From contig JAEDOD010000029.1 of NCBI GenBank assembly GCA_016302165.1, positions 1 through 18,129 of the forward strand: a stretch of 18,129 nucleotides of DNA, given 5' to 3'. Under the pieces are notes generated by a model. That model saw nothing but the letters and a program-made list of their open reading frames with translations. It had not been told where the DNA came from and did not search any database. Below are positions 7,955-16,125 of this stretch, piece after piece. The position numbers and the translations under genes are program-made. Position 1 is the first letter of the stretch. Every line of letters begins with the position of its first letter. The stretch comes from Sphaerochaetaceae bacterium. GTDB lineage: Bacteria > Spirochaetota > Spirochaetia > Sphaerochaetales > Sphaerochaetaceae.

Positions 7955-9946
7955 ATGAATTATACGGAAAAACTTATTGAACTTCTGGATAGGGACAATC
8001 CAGAAATAGCTTCCATGGGAGAAATCACAGGAGAGAAGCTTCTTTCCTACTACAGGGAAAGGAAGAATCCCAGGTATCTATTTAGTATTGAGGACGCAGA
8101 AAAGCTGAAGGATGACGAAATAGTGGCTGACGCAGAGAAGGTCATGGCCCATGATATCTTCGGCTACAAGTTCAACGGTCCCATTGACTGGATGTTCAAC
8201 CCGACTACTGAAACCAGCCGTGACAATGAATGGAGCTGGTCGCTTTTCCGTACAATCTATTGGCAACCTCTTGCCAGGGCCTATGCCCTGACAAAGGATG
8301 AGAAATATACGAAGGAATTCCTCTCTGAAATGGAGTCCTTCCGTTCTGCCTGGCCTGCAGATGAGTTCATCAAGGACTTTACTTTCGTGCCGAAGCAGCC
8401 TTTCCCAGGAACAGCCTGGAGAACCATAGAGACTGGTATCCGTGTATACACCACATGGCTTCCGGTCTTCGAGATCTTCCGTCACTCCACTCTCTGGACA
8501 GAGGAGAATCTTGCATCATTCCTTCTGGGCATCAGGGAGCATGCACTGTTTCTGATGGGACATTATTCCAACCATGACAGATCCTCCAACTGGCTCAGCA
8601 TGGAGACCAGCGCCCTTCTGCAGATTGCCATAATGTTCCCTGAGTTCAAGGAATCAAAAGAGTGGTTCAACACAGCCTATGGCAGAGTTATGCATGAAGT
8701 GAGATTCTGCTTCAGCGACAATGGAATCCATATGGAGAAGACTCCAATCTACCATATGGTAGCCTCCATAGCCTTTGCAGAGGCTCTGGAGATGTGCCGC
8801 CTTAACGGAATCTATGTTCCAGACTATGGCTGGGAGGTCATAAGGCGCAGCGCCCTCTATATCTGCTCCCTTATAAAGCCAGACTTCTCCACTCCAATGA
8901 TTGGAGACGCAGACAGAAATGACCTTAAGACAAGAAAGGCAGATACCTCCGTCTACGAAGGAATGAACCTTTCCTTCTTCCCTGAAGACCTTAATGAGCT
9001 CAGGGCATATATGAAGTGGATGTATTCAAAGTTTGGAGACAAGGAGTTTCTGTACTTTGCATCTGTGGGCAAGGAAGGAGAGGCTCCCAGCAGGACAGAC
9101 TACAAATACAGCGAGGAAGGAATCTATGTCATGCGCTCAGCCTGGAAGGAGGACGGAGACTATCTCTGTACCCACTCCACCCAGCTGGAGCTGGGAGAAA
9201 GGTCCACCCATAGCCATAACGACTCCATGCACGCTGAAGTTACGCTGAAGGGTGAAGACATCCTTGTGGATTCTGGAAGATATATCTACCGCTCCTCCAT
9301 ATGGAAGGACTGGAGAGCCTACTTCTGCTCAGCCCTGGCCCACAATACCCTATATGTGGACGACCATGAAATGGGTGAGATAAAGGGCGTTGACAGAAGA
9401 CGTAACGTCAGGGCTCTCTGCCACTACTTCGGAGAAGATAAGGGCCTGAAGATCATAGATCTCTCCCATAATGGATACGCATATCTTCCGGACCCTGTTT
9501 TCCACAGGAGAAAGCTGATTCTTCTTCCTTTCTCTGTAGTGGTGCTGATAGACTATGTAGAGGGACCGGGAAAGGAAGACCATGACTTCCGTCTGATGTA
9601 TAACTTCAACACAAAAGATGTATCCCTTTCAGGAAGCCACATTGACTACACTTCCAGAAATGGAGTGGACTTCACAGTTGACTTCACTTCCTCCGCTCCC
9701 TTCTCCTCCCGCCTTCTCTGTGGAAGCGAGGATCCCAAGGGTGGCTGGATAAGCTATGGCTACCCGGTCCGCGAGCCCATAGGCCAGGTGACCTTCGCCT
9801 ATGGCGGCAAGGCTCCATTCATGGCAGCCACCATAATCAAGGCCAAGGGAGATGACTCCTCTGTCACACTCTCTGGTGACAAAGTGGAAGTGGTAAGCAG
9901 AGGAAGAAAGTGGATTATCGGAAAGGAAGGAGTGGAGGAACAATGA
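7955..9946 (+). CDS. Heparinase II/III-like polysaccharide or oligosaccharide lyase
   Basis: A 663-residue enzyme with the heparinase II/III architecture: an (alpha/alpha) toroid (about 40-350) and a C-terminal beta-sandwich (about 385-650). Family motifs include WxxLARAYALTKD at 103-115, the SSNW stretch with N212, TPIYHM with Y266, STHSHND with H419 and H421, and SALAHNT with H463. These agree with the Asn/His-Tyr-His catalytic sets of PL12, PL15, PL17 and PL21; the exact family cannot be told. Such enzymes beta-eliminate at uronic acids, giving 4,5-unsaturated ends. There is no signal peptide, so it should act in the cytoplasm on imported oligosaccharides. Start ATG 7955 has GAGG six bases before it; an in-frame TTG at 7943 is less likely. 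The stop overlaps the next start (ATGA). Confidence 0.85.
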   Translation: MNYTEKLIELLDRDNPEIASMGEITGEKLLSYYRERKNPRYLFSIEDAEKLKDDEIVADAEKVMAHDIFGYKFNGPIDWMFNPTTETSRDNEWSWSLFRTIYWQPLARAYALTKDEKYTKEFLSEMESFRSAWPADEFIKDFTFVPKQPFPGTAWRTIETGIRVYTTWLPVFEIFRHSTLWTEENLASFLLGIREHALFLMGHYSNHDRSSNWLSMETSALLQIAIMFPEFKESKEWFNTAYGRVMHEVRFCFSDNGIHMEKTPIYHMVASIAFAEALEMCRLNGIYVPDYGWEVIRRSALYICSLIKPDFSTPMIGDADRNDLKTRKADTSVYEGMNLSFFPEDLNELRAYMKWMYSKFGDKEFLYFASVGKEGEAPSRTDYKYSEEGIYVMRSAWKEDGDYLCTHSTQLELGERSTHSHNDSMHAEVTLKGEDILVDSGRYIYRSSIWKDWRAYFCSALAHNTLYVDDHEMGEIKGVDRRRNVRALCHYFGEDKGLKIIDLSHNGYAYLPDPVFHRRKLILLPFSVVVLIDYVEGPGKEDHDFRLMYNFNTKDVSLSGSHIDYTSRNGVDFTVDFTSSAPFSSRLLCGSEDPKGGWISYGYPVREPIGQVTFAYGGKAPFMAATIIKAKGDDSSVTLSGDKVEVVSRGRKWIIGKEGVEEQ

Positions 9947-10707
9947 GATTCGGACTCTGTACAGATATAAGGAACGTAAGGGAGGTCCAGGAAGCTGGCT
10001 TTGACTACATCGAAGGAAAGCTGAATCAGTTCGCCCTTTGGAGCGAAGAGGAGTTTGAAAAGACCCTGGAGCTTTTCGCTTCCTCTTCCATATCCATGGA
10101 GACCTGCTCCCTTCTTCTTCCCAAGACCATGGCGGTTTTGGGGCCGGAATATGATGAGAAGGCTCTTCTTTCCTATCTGGACACAGCCTTCTCAAGAATG
10201 GACAGGCTTTCCTGCTCCCTTGTGGTCTTCGGTTCAGGAAAGAGCAGGAACATTCCACAGGGAATGACTATGCAGGAAGGATTTCTGGCGCTTTCTGAAG
10301 TTACAAGGCTCATTGGAAGAAAGGCGAAAGAGCATGGAATCAGTATCGCCATAGAGCCATTGAACAGAAGCGAAAGCAATATCATTAACACTCTTTCGGA
10401 AGGCGCCGCCCTTCAGGCTGTGGTGGCCCTAGATAACGTGGGGCTTCTTGCTGACGCCTACCATATGAGGAAGGAGGAGGAGAATATGGAGAAGATTCTT
10501 CTTTCTGCTCCTCTTCTCCACACCCATATCGCCTTGAAGGAGGGAAGGGCTTATCCCACAGAAAAATGCGGGGAAGTTGAAGAGTTCTTCCGTATGCTTA
10601 AAGCTTCCGGATACAATGGAAGGATGTCTATTGAAGGAAAGAGCGAAGACTGGAAGGCGGATTCTGTAAAGGCACTGGAAGTGCTGAGAAGTTACGGGGA
10701 GGAATAA
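9943..10707 (+). CDS. Sugar phosphate isomerase/epimerase, D-tagatose 3-epimerase-like TIM barrel (second copy)
   Basis: A 254-residue xylose-isomerase-like TIM barrel. The metal site is well preserved: E138 in IAIEPLNR, D171 in LLADAYHM with H174, H195 in LHTHIA and E231 in SIEGKS. IEPLNR with NT at 149-150 is the hallmark of ketose 3-epimerases and their relatives, including keto-glycoside-processing enzymes, so a keto-sugar substrate is likely. Start ATG 9943 overlaps the lyase stop by four bases and has GGAGG just upstream; an in-frame GTG at 9910 would lie inside the lyase gene. The translational coupling to the lyase and the next Gfo/Idh/MocA gene suggests it acts on their product. Confidence 0.85.
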   Translation: MRFGLCTDIRNVREVQEAGFDYIEGKLNQFALWSEEEFEKTLELFASSSISMETCSLLLPKTMAVLGPEYDEKALLSYLDTAFSRMDRLSCSLVVFGSGKSRNIPQGMTMQEGFLALSEVTRLIGRKAKEHGISIAIEPLNRSESNIINTLSEGAALQAVVALDNVGLLADAYHMRKEEENMEKILLSAPLLHTHIALKEGRAYPTEKCGEVEEFFRMLKASGYNGRMSIEGKSEDWKADSVKALEVLRSYGEE

Positions 10708-10709
10708 TC

Positions 10710-11828
10710 ATGGATAAAGTCAGAATTGGAATAATCGGTTTCGGTCATATGGGCAACCAGCATTCTACAGCCCTTCTTGCAGGAAAGGTTCCAAATGCTG
10801 TCCTGGCAGCCATTGCAGACATCAATCCTGATAAGCTGAAGAAGGCCAAGGCCCTTGCTGGAGACAGTGTCTCCTACTTCTCTTCAGCTGAAGAGCTGAT
10901 GGATTCAGGAAAGGTGGATGCCGTGATTCCTACCTGCCCCCACTACTATCATCCTGTATATGGAATCTACGCCCTTGAGCATGGACTTCACTATCTCTGC
11001 GAGAAGCCTGCCGGTGTGTATACAAACGCTGTAAAGAAGATGAATGAGGTTGCGTCCAAGACTGACAGGGTCTTTGGCGTCATGTTCAACCAGAGGACCA
11101 ATCCTCTCTACCAGAAGGCCAGGGAACTGGTCCAGAGCGGGGAAGTGGGAAGAATCCTCCACTGCCACTGGCTCATCTCTTCCTGGTTCCGTCCCCAGTC
11201 CTATTACGACAATTCAGACTGGAGAGCCACATGGAGAGGGGAAGGAGGCGGCCTTCTGATGAACCAGAATCCCCACAACCTGGACCTTTGGCAGTGGATC
11301 TGCGGAATGCCAAGCAGGGTAAAGGCGGAAGTGTATTACGGGAAATACAGGAATATCGAGGTTGAAGACGATGTATATGCCTTGATGGAGTATCCTGACG
11401 GCCATATCGGAACATATATCACTACTATTGCAGATGAGCCTGGCACCAACAGGCTGGAGATTTCCGGCACCAGGGGAAAGCTTGTGGTGGAGAATGATTC
11501 CATCACCTTCTGGAGGACCAGGGAGGATACTGACGACTTCCAGAAGAGATTCAAGGGAGAGATCGGACATCCTGAGATCTGGAAGTGTGAAATACCTGTA
11601 AAGGGCACCTACACTTCCCACTGTGGCATAATCAAGAACTTCTGTGATGCAATTCTCAAGGGAAGCGAGCTTCTTGCTCCCGGCAGCGATGGCATAAAGA
11701 GCCTTGAAATCATAAACGGAATATTCCTTTCCTCCTGGACAGGTGGAGGCTGGGTTGATCTTCCTGTGGATGGAGATAAGTATGAAGAGCTTCTGAAAGA
11801 GAAGTGCGGAGGCTCATTTCCCTGCTGA
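10710..11828 (+). CDS. Gfo/Idh/MocA-family NAD(P)-dependent oxidoreductase (second of three)
   Basis: A 372-residue dehydrogenase. The Rossmann start is RIGIIGFGHMG (glycine motif about 10-15) and the EKP motif is at 98-100. The C-terminal catalytic signature GEGGGLLMNQNPHNLDL spans about 177-193, with H189 as probable acid/base and D192 in the HxxD position. WRATWRGEGGG just before it is typical of family members acting on glycosides or large sugars. The start has GGGGAGG seven bases upstream and lies two bases after the epimerase stop, so the pair is co-translated. It probably supplies or consumes the keto sugar handled by that epimerase. Confidence 0.9.
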   Translation: MDKVRIGIIGFGHMGNQHSTALLAGKVPNAVLAAIADINPDKLKKAKALAGDSVSYFSSAEELMDSGKVDAVIPTCPHYYHPVYGIYALEHGLHYLCEKPAGVYTNAVKKMNEVASKTDRVFGVMFNQRTNPLYQKARELVQSGEVGRILHCHWLISSWFRPQSYYDNSDWRATWRGEGGGLLMNQNPHNLDLWQWICGMPSRVKAEVYYGKYRNIEVEDDVYALMEYPDGHIGTYITTIADEPGTNRLEISGTRGKLVVENDSITFWRTREDTDDFQKRFKGEIGHPEIWKCEIPVKGTYTSHCGIIKNFCDAILKGSELLAPGSDGIKSLEIINGIFLSSWTGGGWVDLPVDGDKYEELLKEKCGGSFPC

Positions 11829-11847
11829 TAGGCAGGAGGTTTGACAT

Positions 11848-14028
11848 ATGGCAAAGGGATCCCATAGTTTCAAGAAAAGTACGGTGAGAAGATGGACGCT
11901 TTCCTATCTTCTTGCCACTCTTATACCGCTTTTCCTGGTTGCTGCGGCATCCTTGGCCACCCTCTACAAGAATTCATCCTTCATAACATACTCCAATAAC
12001 ATTACAGCCTCCTTCGTACAAAGCTCCTTCAGAGATGTGCTGTCGAGAATAAATGAAATAAAGGCGGAGATTATCGTAGACACGGATTTCGAGGATATCA
12101 GGAATCTGGAAAACCTTGATGATATCTCCAGCCTGGACCTTTTCTATGCTACTTCAGATATCAGACGCCTGGAGCAGACCAGCACCACTGTAAACTCCCT
12201 TTTTCTCTTCAGCCCCACTGGAGACTGGTTCATAACCAATCAGATCTGGGGACGGTTAAGTCATATGGCCGAGGACTTTTCCCTTTCCTTTTCCCAGAAG
12301 GAAATCGACGACATAATGAGCGAGGAGATCTGGGATGTAAAGATTCTGGAGGCTTCCGAAGGTCAGGTGCTGATTCTCATGCCTGTCTCCTTCATCAAGT
12401 CCCTGAATCCCAACAATCTTTCAGTAGGGGTCCTGGTCTCCAAGAACCAGCTCTTTCCTTCTGTAATAGATGAATTCCATGATGTGGTGATATATAACGA
12501 AAAGAGCAATTCTCCCATCTACAGTCTTTCCGGAAAGATAGATGAGGCTTTTTTCAGGGAAGTGGATCTGGATAAGGAAAAAGATGTAGGGAAGTTCGTG
12601 GTTTCTGCTGCAGAAGAGCCAATCATGAGCCTCAAGTGCATAGTCCTGATGGATAAAGGAACCTATTTCCATGATTACTACATGACAATCCAGCTTATTC
12701 TCCTGATTATGCTTATGGCTATAGCCTTCGGTCTTGTGTTGACACTGAGGATAGTAAAGAACGACTGGTCCCGGTTTGAAGCTGCCGCTGCGGCTTCCGG
12801 CGTGGATCTGGAGATGATTCCTTCGGAAGGAGGAGAATATGCTCCTTTCGTTTCCAGCGTATCTGACCTGAAGGCCCAGAAGGAGGAGCTGAGTGATATG
12901 GTCTCCAGACAGAAGAAGACTATTCTGGAAAGCGCCTTCCGTAAGCTTCTTGATGGAGACACAACCGTAACGGAGGAGACGCTTTCCGCCCTTGGAGTGG
13001 ATCTGATATCCCCTTATTTCTATGTGGTCATTGCAGAGTCTGAAGAATCGGACGTCTCCTCATATCTCCAGACGATATCAGGAAAGAAGAATGTGTTCTC
13101 CTTCCGTTCAGACCTGGGAGAAGCCTTCATAATCAATGCCAGTGACGAAGAAGACAGCTTCTATGATTCCCTATTGGAAAGGGCAGAGAAGGACGGATGG
13201 CTTTCCTCCCTTTCCCTGTCGCTGTTGCATAAGGGGCTGGAATCCATCCGCGACAGCTATCTTGAGGCTATCAGCGTCCACGAATACCAGAAGGACCATG
13301 GAATTCCATTCCTTTCCTACTCAAAGCTTCTTTCCACCACAAGGCAGAACACTTACCAATTCACACTTGAGGAGAATATGGTGCTGCAGAAAGCCATTAA
13401 GGAAGGAAACGGAGAGGAGACCAAGGCCCTGATAAACAGAATCATTGACAGAAACAGGAAGAACGGCGTTTCTCCGAAGATGCTGAGATATCTTCTTTTC
13501 AATATCAGCGGAACCATCATCAGAACCATCAACAGTCTGGATGTAAGGTACACGGAGGCCATTCCTGAAATAAGCTTTCCTCCCATCATCCAGTCCCAGA
13601 ACTTCCAGAAGTCCCTTTCCGGAGTGATGGAGATCGTGGATTCCATATGCTACAGCATCAAGGCCATCAATGATTCCACAGCTGACCAGTCCTCCGAGAC
13701 TTATCAGGTCTACAGGAAGGTTCTGGACTATATCCATGAGAACTATGGAGACACTATGATGAACGTGTCTTCCATAGCAGATAATTTCCATATTTCCATT
13801 GCCTATCTGTCACGGATCTTCAAGAAATACCATGGAATCAACATATCTGAATATATCACCAGCTACAGGCTGGATTGTGCAAAGAGTCTTCTTTCTGAAG
13901 GGAAGATGGTAGGTGAAGTGGTGGAGAAATGCGGATTCGGAAGTCTCAGGACCTTTTTAAGGGTCTTCAAGAGTGTGGAGGGAATAACTCCCGGCCAATA
14001 TAAATCCACTGTGGTGAAGGAGAGATGA
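11848..14028 (+). CDS. Membrane-anchored AraC-family transcriptional regulator with extracytoplasmic sensor
   Basis: A 726-residue one-component regulator. It has a membrane helix at about 17-40, an extracytoplasmic segment at about 41-278 resembling a Cache-type sensor, a second helix at about 279-302, a cytoplasmic linker region (about 303-615), and a C-terminal AraC DNA-binding domain (about 622-722). Two helix-turn-helices are visible: VSSIADNFHISIAYLSRIF near 640-658 and VGEVVEKCGFGSLRTFLRVF near 688-707, ending in the ITPGQYK signature. This architecture commonly lies beside LplAB-type transport genes and activates them upon sensing an outside ligand, so it is the likely cluster regulator. 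It is encoded inside the operon rather than divergently, implying autoregulation. A GGCAGGAGG site (11831-11839) precedes the ATG. Confidence 0.9.
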   Translation: MAKGSHSFKKSTVRRWTLSYLLATLIPLFLVAAASLATLYKNSSFITYSNNITASFVQSSFRDVLSRINEIKAEIIVDTDFEDIRNLENLDDISSLDLFYATSDIRRLEQTSTTVNSLFLFSPTGDWFITNQIWGRLSHMAEDFSLSFSQKEIDDIMSEEIWDVKILEASEGQVLILMPVSFIKSLNPNNLSVGVLVSKNQLFPSVIDEFHDVVIYNEKSNSPIYSLSGKIDEAFFREVDLDKEKDVGKFVVSAAEEPIMSLKCIVLMDKGTYFHDYYMTIQLILLIMLMAIAFGLVLTLRIVKNDWSRFEAAAAASGVDLEMIPSEGGEYAPFVSSVSDLKAQKEELSDMVSRQKKTILESAFRKLLDGDTTVTEETLSALGVDLISPYFYVVIAESEESDVSSYLQTISGKKNVFSFRSDLGEAFIINASDEEDSFYDSLLERAEKDGWLSSLSLSLLHKGLESIRDSYLEAISVHEYQKDHGIPFLSYSKLLSTTRQNTYQFTLEENMVLQKAIKEGNGEETKALINRIIDRNRKNGVSPKMLRYLLFNISGTIIRTINSLDVRYTEAIPEISFPPIIQSQNFQKSLSGVMEIVDSICYSIKAINDSTADQSSETYQVYRKVLDYIHENYGDTMMNVSSIADNFHISIAYLSRIFKKYHGINISEYITSYRLDCAKSLLSEGKMVGEVVEKCGFGSLRTFLRVFKSVEGITPGQYKSTVVKER

Positions 14029-15030
14029 ATGTTTAGAAGTGCAGTGATCGGATGCGGGGCGGTATCCAAGAACCATGGAAAGGCCCTTAAAGACAATAGA
14101 TATACTACTCTCGAGTATTGTGTGGACATAGAATATGAAAAGGCTGTGGCCTTCTCTGAAAAGTATGGTGGTGTTCCTCTTTCAGACTACAGGGAGCTTT
14201 TTGACAAAAACATTGATGTGGCCCATGTGGTCACTCCCCACAATACTCATCCCTTGATTGTAATGGACCTGCTATCCCATGGAATCAATGTATTCTGTGA
14301 AAAGCCGTTGGCAATTACTGTCAACGAAGCCAAGGCCATGATCAGAAAAAGCGAGGAGACAGGAAAAAGGCTTGGAGTCTGCTTCCAGAATAGGATGAAC
14401 AAGGCCACAGTGGAGGCCAAGGAAATTCTGGAAAGCGGGAAATATGGAAAGATTCTCAGCGGAATGGCCCTGGTCACATGGTACCGTAACGGCTCCTACT
14501 ACAGTGAGTCTCCCTGGAGAGGTAAATATAGCGGAGAAGGTGGAGGCTGCATAATCAACCAGTCCATCCATACCCTGGACCTAGTCGATTACCTTACAGG
14601 GGGAGTGGAATCCCTTTCAGGCTTTGACGGCAAGCTGAGGGATAGCGATGACTATGAAGTTGAAGACAGCGCAATGGCCCTGATGAAACTGAAAAACGGG
14701 GGAGAAGTGGTGGCCTTCTGCTCAAACTGCTATCTAGGCTCCAAGGTCTGTGACGTGGAGCTGAGGCTGGAGAAGGCGGTCATGACCGTAAGGCAGTCCG
14801 GTCTCACAATCGTAGAGGAGGACGGAAACACGATCTTCCATCCTGCCGTAGTCCTTACAGGAGAGAAATCTGAATGGGGAGTGAGCCATGGAGTGCTGAT
14901 AGATGAATTCTACAGGGCACTGAGGGATGGAGACACTTTTATCGCAGACTGCCATACAGCCTTGGCGGCAGTGTCTATAGTAAATGCAATACAGCACAGT
15001 AAAGGTAGAAGAATAAGGATTGAAAGATAA
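14029..15030 (+). CDS. Gfo/Idh/MocA-family NAD(P)-dependent oxidoreductase (third of three)
   Basis: A 333-residue dehydrogenase, the shortest of the three. The Rossmann start is SAVIGCGAVSKNH, the EKP motif is at 91-93, and the catalytic stretch GEGGGCIINQSIHTLDL is at about 169-185 with H181 and D184. The glycine motif is G-C-G-A rather than the G-x-G-x-x-G of the others, still common in the family. The ATG directly follows the regulator's TGA with AAGGAGAG upstream, so translation is coupled. Divergence from the other two copies argues for different substrates or successive redox steps rather than recent duplication. Confidence 0.9.
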   Translation: MFRSAVIGCGAVSKNHGKALKDNRYTTLEYCVDIEYEKAVAFSEKYGGVPLSDYRELFDKNIDVAHVVTPHNTHPLIVMDLLSHGINVFCEKPLAITVNEAKAMIRKSEETGKRLGVCFQNRMNKATVEAKEILESGKYGKILSGMALVTWYRNGSYYSESPWRGKYSGEGGGCIINQSIHTLDLVDYLTGGVESLSGFDGKLRDSDDYEVEDSAMALMKLKNGGEVVAFCSNCYLGSKVCDVELRLEKAVMTVRQSGLTIVEEDGNTIFHPAVVLTGEKSEWGVSHGVLIDEFYRALRDGDTFIADCHTALAAVSIVNAIQHSKGRRIRIER

Positions 15031-15040
15031 GGAGGAATAT

Positions 15041-16075
15041 ATGGTCAAGATTTCAGTGAAGGAAGCAAAGGATAAGATCAGTGCAATCTTCATGAACGTA
15101 GGTGTGAACGAGGATGAAGCTGCAATTGTTGCAGATATGCTGGTCCAGGCAGACCAGAGAGGGGTCCACTCCCATGGAATTCTCAGTACAGCCAGGTATG
15201 TGCGTCTCATAAGGGAAGGAAAGATGATTCCTAACATGAATGCCAATGTGCTCAAGGATAACGGCGTGGTGGCAGTATGGGATGGAAACCATTCCAGCGG
15301 CCAGGTCCTGGGATATAGGGCTATGGAAGACGCCATGGCCAAGGCAAGGAAGAATGGAATCGGCGTAGTGTGTGTAAAGGGGGCAAACCACTTCGGAGCC
15401 CTTGCATATTACTCACAGATGGCACAGAAGGAGGGAATGATCGGCATTTCCCTTGGTACTGGAGACTCCACAATGGCTCCATGGGGAGGCTGCGAGAAGG
15501 TTATTGGAAATAACCCTGTATGTGCTGCAGCTCCTGCCCGAAATGAGGTTTCTCCTGTGCTTGATATGGCAATGACAGTGGTGGCCAACGGCAAGGTCTC
15601 AAATATGAAGCGCCAGGGAATTAAGGTCCTTCCTGAAGGCTGGGGGCTTGATAGGGAAGGAGTTCCTACAACTAATATGGATGATTACTACACTATCGCT
15701 CCTATGGCAGGATACAAAGGCTGGGGAATGGCTGTAATGGTGGATATCATTGCAGGAACACTTTTCGGCGGTGGCACTGGTGACAGGGCTAAGGATTTTG
15801 CCGAAGGTCCATCACTTATGATGATGGCTCTTGATATCAAGGCCTTCAACGATGAAGAGAAATACTACAGAGATGTGGACGCAAGAATCAGTGAGCTGAA
15901 GGCTTCAAAGCTGGCCAAGAACTCAAAGGGCATCCTTATGCCTGGAGAAATCGAAAGCGAAAAGTTCGAAGTTTCCGAAAAGACAGGCCTTGTGGAGGTT
16001 CTTCCTGAGAATCTGAAGATGGTCAACGACCTGGCAGACGAAATGAATATGGAGCGGATTGCCGTTGTCGAGTAA
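15041..16075 (+). CDS. Ldh2-family NAD(P)H-dependent 2-oxo acid reductase (malate/L-lactate/2,3-diketogulonate reductase type)
   Basis: A 344-residue member of the type-2 malate/L-lactate dehydrogenase family (relatives: YiaK diketogulonate reductase, ureidoglycolate dehydrogenase). Visible landmarks are RGVHSHG at 40-46, GANHFGA at 114-120 with catalytic H117, MAPWGG at 145-150, IGNNP at 155-159, and the cofactor-region AGYKGWGM at 223-230. Length is normal. These enzymes reduce the keto group of 2-oxo acids, including oxidised sugar acids, using NAD(P)H. A uronate-derived keto acid would fit the lyase in the same cluster. The start is ATG 15041, five bases after GGAGG; an in-frame TTG at 15020 would overlap the preceding gene. 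Confidence 0.88.
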   Translation: MVKISVKEAKDKISAIFMNVGVNEDEAAIVADMLVQADQRGVHSHGILSTARYVRLIREGKMIPNMNANVLKDNGVVAVWDGNHSSGQVLGYRAMEDAMAKARKNGIGVVCVKGANHFGALAYYSQMAQKEGMIGISLGTGDSTMAPWGGCEKVIGNNPVCAAAPARNEVSPVLDMAMTVVANGKVSNMKRQGIKVLPEGWGLDREGVPTTNMDDYYTIAPMAGYKGWGMAVMVDIIAGTLFGGGTGDRAKDFAEGPSLMMMALDIKAFNDEEKYYRDVDARISELKASKLAKNSKGILMPGEIESEKFEVSEKTGLVEVLPENLKMVNDLADEMNMERIAVVE

Positions 16076-16078
16076 AGA

Positions 16079-16106
16079 GGAAGGGGAGCGGGTCAGCTCC
16101 CTTTCT
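16079..16106 (+). other. Hairpin between the Ldh2 gene and the GH43 gene
   Basis: GGAAGGGGAGC (16079-16089) pairs with GCTCCCTTTCT (16096-16106) over about eleven positions, including two G-U pairs, around a GGGTCA loop. It begins three bases after the stop. Only three T's follow the GC-rich core and they take part in the stem, so termination would be partial at best. As with the hairpin after the binding-protein gene, mRNA protection or attenuation before GH43 is the likely role. Confidence 0.55.
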
Positions 16107-16125
16107 CATCTGTAAGGAAGGAAGA

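Noticed and set aside
9629..10258. 209-residue open frame on the minus strand
   Set aside because: It spans the lyase/epimerase junction in antisense and has an Arg/Ser/Pro-rich composition typical of shadow frames.
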